A DNA stretch of 38,955 nucleotides from Pseudomonadota bacterium (GTDB lineage Bacteria; Chloroflexota; UBA5177): the NCBI GenBank assembly GCA_021324655.1, contig JAJPIP010000032.1, positions 1-38,955 of the forward strand, given 5' to 3'. Positions 33,358 through 38,955 of the stretch are shown piece after piece (the stretch's first letter is position 1; each line of letters starts with the position of its first letter). The notes under the pieces were generated by a model. That model did no database searches and was not told the DNA's origin. It saw nothing but the letters and a program-made list of their open reading frames with translations. A program made the position numbers and the translations under genes.

Positions 33358-35426
33358 GCGGGCGAGCCCGTCTGCAGCCGCTGCACAGCTCTCCGTTCCA
33401 GGCAGTCGCGGAGGCGGTGGCGGCATATGCCATCCTTCTGTTCCTGGGCGCCGCGCTCAACGGCTTCGCGCTCTGGGCTGGTGCCGTGCTTTCCGGGCTG
33501 CTGATCGCGTTCGGCTGGATCGTGCTCTGCGTCTGGCCCGCCTGGCGCACGCGTCCCGTGCGGACCGGACCCTGGTGGTCCCGCCTGGGACGAGGGATCG
33601 GGCGCGCCGTCCTCATCATCCTGGCGCTCGCCCTCTCGACCGTCATCCTGACCTGGCTGAGTTCTCACATTGCACCGTTCTGGCCGCTGGCCGGCTTCAC
33701 TGTCGCCAGGTCCCCTGCGATTCTCGTGGTTCTCGGCGTGGGTTTTGCCCTGGCACGGGTAGCGGTCCTGGCCGGAGCGTGGGGCCTCGCCCACACGCGG
33801 CGTCACCTGCGATGGCAGTTGATGACCTCGCACGTCGCGGTCATCGTTCTGACCTTTGCCGCTCTCACCGCGCTGGGCAGCGTTGTCGCCATCGGGGTCG
33901 CACTGCATGCGGTGCAGCCGAACAGCATCGAGATGGCGCGATCGATCCGGGAGCAACTGCAGTTGACCGGACGGCCACTGGATCCACAGCGCGCGCAGCG
34001 TGTCTTCCTGGCCATCGACAGCGGCACATTGCCGCAGCGGGGGCAGCCTCCGCTCTCCTTCCTGGTCGGCAGCCTGGCCGTCCCGCAGGGCCTCGGACTT
34101 CTCGCGCCCAACGGACGGGTCCTGGCGGCAACGGAGAGGGGCCAGGGTGTGCTCCCGGCACATCGCTGGTCCCAGCTACCCGGCATCACGGCGTCAATCT
34201 GGCAGCCGCTACGCACCGCCGCCCTGCGAGGCCAGGCGACATCTCTCCGCATCCACTTCCCCGGCACGGGAGCGGCTGAGCGATCGGACCTGGCCGAGGT
34301 GCCGATCCGGACCGCACCGGGTCGCACGGCCGCCATCCTTCTCGTCGCCGCCGGAGGGCCGACGGCAACGACCACGCAGTTCTTCCAGGCGGTGGTCGTT
34401 CTCTTCGGCGCGACCACCATCGCTCTGATCGGGATCGCCGGACTTCCCCTCCTGGCCGTGTCTTTTCTGTTCTCCTACTTCGTGGCTCGCGGCCTGACGC
34501 GGCGGTTGGAGGCAGTGTCGCGGGTGGCGACGGCCGTCGCGGCCGGAAACTTCGCCGAGCGAGCGCCGATCCGCTCACAGGACGAAGTTGGGCAGCTGGC
34601 GGAGGACGTCAATCGCATGGCGGGACGCCTGGAGCGGCTGGTCGCCGAGCTCACGCAAGCGCGATCACAGGCGGAGGACGCGCTCCGTACCCGTCAACAA
34701 CTGGTGGCCAATGTCTCGCATGAGCTGCGCACCCCGCTCGCCGTCCTCCACGCCCACCTCGAATCGGTCGCGGCCCGCGACGCAGTGCCGGCCGGCGGGA
34801 CGGACCATGCTGAGGTCAGCGTTCCGGCCAGCACCATTGACACACTGCGCGGTGAAACGTTTCGGCTGGCGGCGATGATCGACGATCTCTTTGCGCTGTC
34901 CCGCGCCGAGACCGGCAGTCTTGCCCTGGACCGGCGGCCGGTCGACGTGGGTGCGGTGATCGACGAGGTCGTCCGTTTCATGCGGCCGCTGGCCCAGCGG
35001 GAGAGCGCGGTCACCCTGACCTCGGACGTTTCACCCGGGCTGCCGCCGGTACCGGCCGATCCGGGGCGCCTGCACCAGATCCTCTCCAATCTGGTGCGGA
35101 ATGCGGTCCGCCACACACCGGAAGGGGGCATCGTGGTCCTCGCCGCCCATCGGGAAGGAGAGGATATCGCCCTTGCCGTGTCCGACACGGGCGAGGGGAT
35201 CGCGGCGGACGATCTTCCGCACGTGTTCGAGCGCTTCTACCGTGCCGACCCGTCGCGCACCCGGGAGACGGGAGGGGCCGGTCTGGGCCTGGCCATCGTC
35301 CGCGAGCTTGTCGAGCTGATGGGCGGACGTGTCAGGGTTGCCAGTGTTCCCGGCTCCGGATCGACCTTTACCGTCTACCTGCCCACGGCCTCGACTGCAC
35401 CGGAATCGTTAGCGAAGGAGGACTGA
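33354..35426 (+). CDS. Membrane sensor histidine kinase (HAMP, HisKA, HATPase)
   Basis: 690 residues. Five N-terminal membrane segments (about 21-41, 43-63, 84-104, 122-142 and 158-180), an extracytoplasmic region (about 185-345) and a further helix (about 345-380) precede HAMP (about 378-430), HisKA with H456 (VSHELRTPLAVLHAH) and HATPase (about 545-685; NLVRNAVRHTPEGG, DTGEGI, GAGLGLAIV). The start is GTG, overlapping the regulator stop; the end TGA overlaps the next ATG (TGATG). Several N-terminal helices before the sensor region make this an atypical kinase. The partner regulator is certainly the upstream gene; the signal is unknown, possibly envelope stress or an antimicrobial. Confidence 0.92.
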   Translation: MSGRARLQPLHSSPFQAVAEAVAAYAILLFLGAALNGFALWAGAVLSGLLIAFGWIVLCVWPAWRTRPVRTGPWWSRLGRGIGRAVLIILALALSTVILTWLSSHIAPFWPLAGFTVARSPAILVVLGVGFALARVAVLAGAWGLAHTRRHLRWQLMTSHVAVIVLTFAALTALGSVVAIGVALHAVQPNSIEMARSIREQLQLTGRPLDPQRAQRVFLAIDSGTLPQRGQPPLSFLVGSLAVPQGLGLLAPNGRVLAATERGQGVLPAHRWSQLPGITASIWQPLRTAALRGQATSLRIHFPGTGAAERSDLAEVPIRTAPGRTAAILLVAAGGPTATTTQFFQAVVVLFGATTIALIGIAGLPLLAVSFLFSYFVARGLTRRLEAVSRVATAVAAGNFAERAPIRSQDEVGQLAEDVNRMAGRLERLVAELTQARSQAEDALRTRQQLVANVSHELRTPLAVLHAHLESVAARDAVPAGGTDHAEVSVPASTIDTLRGETFRLAAMIDDLFALSRAETGSLALDRRPVDVGAVIDEVVRFMRPLAQRESAVTLTSDVSPGLPPVPADPGRLHQILSNLVRNAVRHTPEGGIVVLAAHREGEDIALAVSDTGEGIAADDLPHVFERFYRADPSRTRETGGAGLGLAIVRELVELMGGRVRVASVPGSGSTFTVYLPTASTAPESLAKED

Positions 35427-35794
35427 TGACCGACCTGGAGCTGACCCCAACCGATCTCATCGTCCATGTGCGTGGCATGGATAAGCTCTGGTCGCTGGCC
35501 AGCCGGCTGACCATTCCGCTGGCCCACATTTCGCAGGCCGCCGTCGATCCGGAGATCGCGCGGGCCGGCCCGCACGGCTTACGCGTCGGCACGTCGCTCC
35601 CGGGCGTCATCACCGCGGGCTCGTTCTACTCGCGTGACGGGCGCGTCTTCTGGGATGTCCACAACCCGGATCAGGCGATCGTGATCTTCCTGCACGACGA
35701 CCAGTATTCCGGGCTGGTGATTCAGGTAGACGATCCGCCGGCCGCCGTGCGGGCCATCAACGAGGCAATCGACGCGCATGGCCCCGATATATAG
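35426..35794 (+). CDS. PH-like domain protein, third gene of the two-component operon
   Basis: 122-residue cytoplasmic protein. The pattern (LIVHVRGMDKLWSLASRLTIPLAHI, later GVITAGSFY-SRDGRVFWDV and AIVIFLHDDQYSGLVIQVDDP-AAVRAINEAI) matches bacterial PH-like proteins, which have a beta-sandwich plus a helix. Its function is unknown. The ATG overlaps the kinase stop (TGATG) and AAGGAGG lies just upstream, so it is translated together with the two-component genes. A role in signalling is inference. Confidence 0.7.
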   Translation: MTDLELTPTDLIVHVRGMDKLWSLASRLTIPLAHISQAAVDPEIARAGPHGLRVGTSLPGVITAGSFYSRDGRVFWDVHNPDQAIVIFLHDDQYSGLVIQVDDPPAAVRAINEAIDAHGPDI

Positions 35795-35909
35795 GATTTG
35801 AGTATTGCGTCGTGGGGAGTTCGGCGGTACGGTGGACTACGCGCACATGCGACGGGGGCACAACTGAATAGGGGGACGGATCAGCACGCAACGCACCCTA
35901 CCCCACCGC

Positions 35910-35954
35910 GTGACCGCTGAGACCTCACGCTCGGCGGTCACCCCGTTAAAGGGG
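35910..35954. repeat. Two adjacent hairpins between convergent genes
   Basis: GTGACCGCTGAG (35910-35921) pairs with CTCGGCGGTCAC (35930-35941), 11 pairs plus one G-T wobble, with an 8-base loop. Next to it CCCC-GTTAAA-GGGG (35941-35954) forms a 4-base stem. They lie between the PH-like gene and the convergent DUF664 gene and could end both transcripts; neither strand shows a U-tract. Confidence 0.4.
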
Positions 35955-35965
35955 TCTCCCTCCGC

Positions 35966-36505
35966 TTACTCGCCGGTCAGCCCGTCCACCGACTCGCGAA
36001 GGAGATCGGCATGGCCGTTGTGGCGGGCATACTCCTCGATCATGTGGCAAATGATCCAGCGCAGGCTGGGCGCTCGCCCATCGGGCCAGGTCCGCCGGGC
36101 CGGCTGGTCCAGCCCCCCACGTGCCAGAGCCTCCGCCACGGAGGCGCGAGAACGGTTTACCGCATCCTGCCAGAGCGCGAAAAGCTGCTCCGGGGAGTCG
36201 TCGGCGGCCGAGTGCCACTCCCAGTCCGGGTCTGACTCCCAATCCACCGCATCCCAGGGAGGTCCGTGCTCCTGTCCCTGGAGCGACCGGGAGAACCATC
36301 CCTCCTCGACGAGGGCCAGGTGCTTCATCATCCCACCCAGGGTCATCGTCGAGGCGCCGACCGTTGCTCCCAGGCCGGCCGCGTCCAGCCCTCCCACTTT
36401 CCAGGCGAAGGTCGCTCGCTGAAAGTCCAGAAAGCCCAGGAGCGTGGACGTCTCATCCCCGGTGAGAGGAGGTTCCGGCCGGCCCTGCTCGTCAATGTCC
36501 GTCAT
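35966..36505 (-). CDS. DUF664/DinB-superfamily protein
   Basis: 179-residue protein of the DinB/DUF664 (mycothiol-dependent transferase-like) family. Seen: helices around ETSTLLGFLDFQRATFAWKV, KHLALVEEGWF and the late motif ICHMIEEYARHNGHADLLRE, with conserved histidines (KHL, CHM, RHNGH) forming a likely metal site. DUF664 members are four-helix bundles; some use bacillithiol or mycothiol, but most are uncharacterised. The ATG at 36505 follows GGAGGG; a much longer frame upstream is not real. It is divergent from the XRE gene. Confidence 0.85.
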   Translation of the reverse strand: MTDIDEQGRPEPPLTGDETSTLLGFLDFQRATFAWKVGGLDAAGLGATVGASTMTLGGMMKHLALVEEGWFSRSLQGQEHGPPWDAVDWESDPDWEWHSAADDSPEQLFALWQDAVNRSRASVAEALARGGLDQPARRTWPDGRAPSLRWIICHMIEEYARHNGHADLLRESVDGLTGE

Positions 36506-36741
36506 GAGCGCAATCCCTCCGCTTTGATCTGGTCTTTCGGCCGGCTGGCCCCACATCGACGTGGCGCGTCCCCGTACGGTGTTCCGGGGATACCCCATCG
36601 TCCCGGAAGGGGCCGGCGCGGCCTTGATCGTCACCAGCGTACCAGTAGCCGTAAACTGACATCCGACAAACGCGGGTTTGACCGTGCGACGGCGGACGCC
36701 GTCAGCCGGCTGGAGGATGTCCAACCGGAAGGAGACACAGA

Positions 36742-37053
36742 ATGAAGCTGTCTGAGATGAAGAGTGCCGAGCACGTCCTCGCCGAGCAGCTAAAGGACCC
36801 CGCCTTCCGCGAGGAGTGGGAGCGGACCGCCCTGGCGCGGGCCGTGGCCGCGCGGGTGGTCGCATACCGCACCCGGGAGGGGCTGTCGCAGGCGGCCCTG
36901 GCCCGCAAGATGGGTGTGAGCCAGCCGCTCATCGCCCGTCTCGAGTTGGGCGAGCACGAACCAACGCTCACTACACTCACGCGGCTCTCGCGGTGCCTCG
37001 GGCTGGAGTTTCATATCGATATCGCGCCGAACTCGTTGCAGATCACGGCATAA
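36742..37053 (+). CDS. XRE-family antitoxin-like regulator (solitary)
   Basis: 103 residues. The N-terminal helical segment (AEQLKDPAFREEWERTALARAVAARVVAYR) and XRE helix-turn-helix (about 48-90; LSQAALARKMGVSQPLIARLELGEHEPTLTTL) are typical of antitoxins of HigA/RelB-like loci. AAGGAG lies 7 bases before the ATG. The usual neighbour, a RelE/HigB toxin of about 90-110 residues, is not seen upstream or downstream in the window. It may be a lone regulator or the leftover of a degraded pair. Confidence 0.85.
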   Translation: MKLSEMKSAEHVLAEQLKDPAFREEWERTALARAVAARVVAYRTREGLSQAALARKMGVSQPLIARLELGEHEPTLTTLTRLSRCLGLEFHIDIAPNSLQITA

Positions 37054-37295
37054 CCACTGAGCCTGCTCCCGTTAGCGCGCCTTCCCGGGTGCAGGAGTCT
37101 GGCCGGCGTTACGCGTTCCGGGCGCGAGGTCACGTGCAGTCCCTAAGTGGCCGCCCAGGCAGGAGATTGCGCGTCAGCTGCGGGTCTGGTGGATCGATCC
37201 GACCGATCGTGTCAAGATCCCGATGCGATGCGTTATCGGAAGAGGTCCCTACGCCCTTGCTGACGGCCGAGGCGAAGCGCTTACTGTGATCAACG
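37054..37295. other. Gene-free stretch downstream of the XRE gene
   Basis: Open frames exist on both strands (for example, plus 37076-37321 has no usable start), but none shows a recognisable motif or a ribosome site. I see no tRNA, promoter or terminator I would defend. The sequence adjoins the Rhs remnants and may be decayed Rhs or toxin DNA. Confidence 0.3.
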
Positions 37296-37476
37296 TCATC
37301 CCGTACGGTGGGACGGGGTAATGCTCGTCGTCTGTTCCGCCGCGTTGTATTTGAGGTTGTACCCCGAGCTGGTCCCCGTCTCGTTCCCGTTCCCAATCGT
37401 GGCTAGACGTGTTGCTGTTCGAGAGTGTCATCTCGTTCGCGTTGTTGTACGTGAGACTGGCGGAGGCGCCAGTCTC
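37296..37476 (-). pseudogene. Frameshifted Rhs/YD-repeat fragment
   Basis: Translating the minus strand in one frame gives ETGASASLTYNNANEMTLSN; after a one-base shift, another frame gives IGNGNETGTSSGYNLKYN and then AAEQTTSITPS before a stop at 37296-37298. Y-N-N-A-N, N-G-N-E-T and Y-N-A-A-E-Q-T are characteristic YD-repeat phrases. It is far shorter than a working Rhs protein and broken by an apparent single-base indel near GATTGGGAACGGG. Its first bases overlap the end of the zinc-ribbon gene. Confidence 0.55.
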
Positions 37477-37480
37477 ACGT
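37449..37480. repeat. Perfect 14-base hairpin at the zinc-ribbon / Rhs-fragment junction
   Basis: ACGTGAGACTGGCG (37449-37462) and CGCCAGTCTCACGT (37467-37480) are exact reverse complements with a 4-base loop. The stop of the zinc-ribbon gene (37475-37477) lies inside one arm. No U-tract follows on either strand, so it is not a textbook terminator. Confidence 0.75.
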
Positions 37481-37753
37481 GCGCTCCTTGCTCAGGATGC
37501 TTCTCCACCACCACACGGGGATGCTCGTTACTGCAAAGAGTGCAGCGAACGCGGTGACCCCTGCGTACGGGCTGCCTGTTACCTCCGCGACCAGCACGGC
37601 GGCAATATTTGACAATCCGAATCGGACCCACCATCGCCTCGCGCTCCGGCGTCGTCCCATCGCCGTTGGTTTCTCAAACCAGACCCCACATCGCGGACAC
37701 GGGTTGCCCGTCGTCTCGCGTCCGCATCCCGGACAGAACCAGTCGCTGCCCAT
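37475..37753 (-). CDS. Small zinc-ribbon membrane protein (possible immunity protein)
   Basis: 92 residues. A zinc ribbon, CPGC...CPRC, opens the protein (residues 6-24); after a basic linker (MGRRRSARRWW) there are two membrane helices (FGLSNIAAVLVAEVTG and VTAFAALFAVTSIPVWWW). AGGAG is 10 bases before ATG 37753. It sits 41 bases after a truncated Rhs gene on the same strand, where an immunity gene would be, but the sequence alone does not prove that role. It could also be a generic zinc-ribbon membrane protein. Confidence 0.6.
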   Translation of the reverse strand: MGSDWFCPGCGRETTGNPCPRCGVWFEKPTAMGRRRSARRWWVRFGLSNIAAVLVAEVTGSPYAGVTAFAALFAVTSIPVWWWRSILSKERT

Positions 37754-37794
37754 GCTCTCACCGCTCCTCTCGCCTTCGACCGGTCCCTCAGCTT

Positions 37795-38238
37795 CTACGG
37801 ATGCGCCGATAGGCGGTTCCAGTCGATCATGGTGCCGTAAGGGAGAATTACCGCCCGGCCGAATGCGTGGCGTACGGTGAACTTGGTGCAGAAGGTCTTC
37901 CATGCGAACGCGAAAGTAAGCTCGAAGTACGCAAGCGCCACCGCCGCCACCATCGCGGCCCGGTCGTCCTTATGCATCTCCTCCAGGGAGTCTGCCTTGC
38001 CCCAGCATACGGCGGAGCGGCTGCCGCCGAGATGCATGCCGTAGCCATATCCCGATGGATCCGTTGCGTTGACCGGATCATCCCCTTCGTACGAATAGCT
38101 AGTTCCGCCAGACACGCAGGTGGCCGGATCGGTCTGCGTGAAACTCCCGATCGCGGAGCGGTAGTACCTCGCTCCCAGCTTGTACCAGCCGGTGAAGCTG
38201 TCGTACACCCCGCTGATCCACTCGTACGGGTTGGGCAC
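37795..38238 (-). CDS. 5'-truncated Rhs core with unknown C-terminal tip
   Basis: The frame opens at a stop just before 38292 and contains VPNPYEWISGVYDSFTGWY-KLGARYYRSAIGSFTQTDPAT and YSYEGDDPVNATDPSG, the Rhs repeat-associated core that marks the end of a full Rhs/YD protein. After it comes a tip of about 80 residues (YGMHLGGSRSAVCWGKAD...TKFTVRHAFGRAVILPYGTMIDWNRLSAHP) with no family I recognise. In complete proteins the tip is a toxin released from the Rhs cage. Here the long shell is missing and the GTG at 38238 has a poor ribosome site, so this is an orphan cassette or pseudogene. Confidence 0.75.
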   Translation of the reverse strand: MPNPYEWISGVYDSFTGWYKLGARYYRSAIGSFTQTDPATCVSGGTSYSYEGDDPVNATDPSGYGYGMHLGGSRSAVCWGKADSLEEMHKDDRAAMVAAVALAYFELTFAFAWKTFCTKFTVRHAFGRAVILPYGTMIDWNRLSAHP

Positions 38239-38292
38239 ACTCCCGGTCTGGCTTGGCTTGTCACGTATCGGCCCACGAGCTCTTAATGTGCG

Positions 38293-38757
38293 TCAGCGTC
38301 CACGCCCTTCGAGAGCGCGGATCCGGCGCGCCGACAGCAGCAAATCTGTACCCATGGTGAGAAGGATCAAGGTCACGATGCTGATGCCCGGCACGATTCC
38401 CAGTCCAGCTAGCACCGTCCATACGGCCGCGAACGCCACGGGGACCCAGATCAAGACCCAGGTCCAGAGCGTAGCCGATCTGCGGTAGAGGTCGCCGTGA
38501 TCAGTGGGGTGGGCGCTACCAAGGCGGCGCCTCCAGATGGGCCAGCCAAGCCACGCGAGCACGCTCCCCAGCGCTACGGCTACAACAGACTCTCCAATCC
38601 CGAAGTAAAAGGCCGCAGACGGGACCGAGAGCCAGTTGTGGCGAGCCACCGCGACCGCAACATCCACCACACCGCAGACGACGAACGCTCGTCCGGCCAC
38701 CGTGGCCTGGATCCGCTCTCGCCCAGCGCGAGAGGACGTGAAGCTTCCGTCGTCCAC
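38293..38757 (-). CDS. Multi-pass membrane protein (hypothetical)
   Basis: 154 residues with about four membrane helices (near 20-36, 48-70, 96-120 and 122-142), basic loops (WRRRLG) and a basic tail (SARRIRALEGRGR). I recognise no family. The start is GTG with GAGG about 9 bases upstream. Its stop coincides with the point where the Rhs frame begins. It follows another truncated ORF tail on the same strand, so it has the position of an immunity gene, but this is only positional. Confidence 0.55.
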   Translation of the reverse strand: MDDGSFTSSRAGRERIQATVAGRAFVVCGVVDVAVAVARHNWLSVPSAAFYFGIGESVVAVALGSVLAWLGWPIWRRRLGSAHPTDHGDLYRRSATLWTWVLIWVPVAFAAVWTVLAGLGIVPGISIVTLILLTMGTDLLLSARRIRALEGRGR

Positions 38758-38763
38758 GGTCCC

Positions 38764-38847
38764 CTACCCTCCCCTCGGACAGTAGCCCTTAAGGCTGCAC
38801 ACGCGGTGGATGATGGTGTCCGAGTAGTAAGAGTCCCAGAGGTACAT
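38764..38847 (-). pseudogene. Tail of a truncated ORF next to the IS630 element
   Basis: A 27-codon tail beginning at ATG 38847 (MYLWDSYYSDTIIHRVCSLK...GYCPRGG) ends 6 bases before the membrane-protein GTG. It is protein-like (YLWDSYYSDTIIHRV) but far too short to be a gene. It is most simply read as the end of a longer protein, perhaps an Rhs tip, cut off by the transposon on the other side. Confidence 0.35.
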
Positions 38848-38871
38848 GGCTAGTATACTGTTACTCCTGAT

Positions 38872-38900
38872 TTGACCGTTTGGAGCGAGGTCGGTATGCT
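38872..38900 (+). promoter_or_regulatory. Promoter of the IS630-type transposase
   Basis: TTGACC (38872-38877) and TATGCT (38895-38900) are separated by 17 bases. The expected start of transcription is at 38907-38908, the A of the ATG, so the message would be leaderless. The upstream ATG at 38896 lies inside the -10 and is not used in this reading. Confidence 0.5.
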
Positions 38901-38907
38901 GGGCATT

Positions 38908-38955
38908 ATGCACAAGAAGTATCCTGTTACCCTGACCGACACCGAACGAGACCAG
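38908..38955 (+). mobile_element. IS630-type transposase, 3' partial (start of element)
   Basis: MHKKYPVTLTDTERDQ and then the window ends. The opening M-x-K-K-Y-x-V-T-L-T-D-x-E-R is the N-terminus of IS630-family transposases. Only the first 16 residues are visible, so catalytic residues and the other end of the element cannot be checked. The left end of the element should lie in 38767-38871, but I could not place its terminal repeat. Confidence 0.65.

Noticed and set aside
33188-34279. 363-codon plus-strand ORF overlapping the regulator and kinase genes
   Set aside because: Different frame from two well-supported genes; Arg-, Ala- and Gly-rich composition typical of a frame shadow.
37076-37321. 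Start-less plus-strand frame ending TVINVIPYGGTG
   Set aside because: No start codon, ribosome site or recognisable family; it partly overlaps the Rhs fragment on the other strand.
1-38955. CRISPR array, tRNA, rRNA, riboswitch or replication origin
   Set aside because: No regularly spaced repeats, cloverleaf-like sequence or known aptamer was seen on reading; a tRNAscan, Infernal or CRISPR search would be decisive and could not be run.

Overview
The window is GC-rich bacterial chromosome with compact genes, many of them starting with GTG or TTG, and long antisense shadow frames. The gene mix (stand-alone VIT-type iron exporter behind a Fur gene, an XRE-NHL fusion, GAF-rich hybrid kinases, VPS10/BNR propellers, YbfB-type MFS) looks most like a Chloroflexota genome, for example Thermomicrobia or Ktedonobacteria. 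This is inference from gene style, because no rRNA or other phylogenetic marker is present.

Layout. 1-1820: end of a dipeptide-type ABC importer (DppB partial, DppC). 1841-3462: VOC protein, an AadA-like nucleotidyltransferase and a kinase-like remnant. 3437-5684: overlapping minus-strand operon of HDAC-family deacetylase, APH-family kinase and Nudix hydrolase. 5841-7536: DUF1003-like membrane protein divergent from a Fur/PerR regulator and a VIT-type iron exporter. 7666-10996: secreted protein, then a large XRE-TM-NHL fusion with its own promoter and a molbindin. 11013-13818: uronate dehydrogenase-like SDR, EamA transporter and methyltransferase.

13808-17655 holds a triple-GAF hybrid histidine kinase followed after a few bases by a REC-nucleotide cyclase, a likely phosphorelay to a cyclic nucleotide. 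17758-25856 is a minus-strand run: secreted YVTN-like propeller, M29 aminopeptidase, PRC-barrel protein, SRPBCC protein with an intrinsic terminator, a 1084-residue VPS10/BNR protein preceded by a previously untracked 45-residue membrane ORF, and a vapBC pair. 25937-28492 carries a GH29 fucosidase and an MFS transporter. 28574-35794 is a divergent unit: LolD/MacB-type ATPase plus giant FtsX permease on minus, and an OmpR regulator, kinase and PH-like protein with overlapping junctions on plus. Phased direct repeats lie between them.

35966-38955 is accessory DNA: a DUF664/DinB protein, a solitary antitoxin-like XRE protein, then a decayed Rhs region on minus. That region has a frameshifted YD-repeat piece, a 5'-truncated Rhs core with an unknown tip, two small membrane proteins in the positions expected of immunity genes, and the tail of another truncated ORF. 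It ends at the start of an IS630-type transposase. The Rhs area and the XRE-NHL receptor are the most interesting parts.
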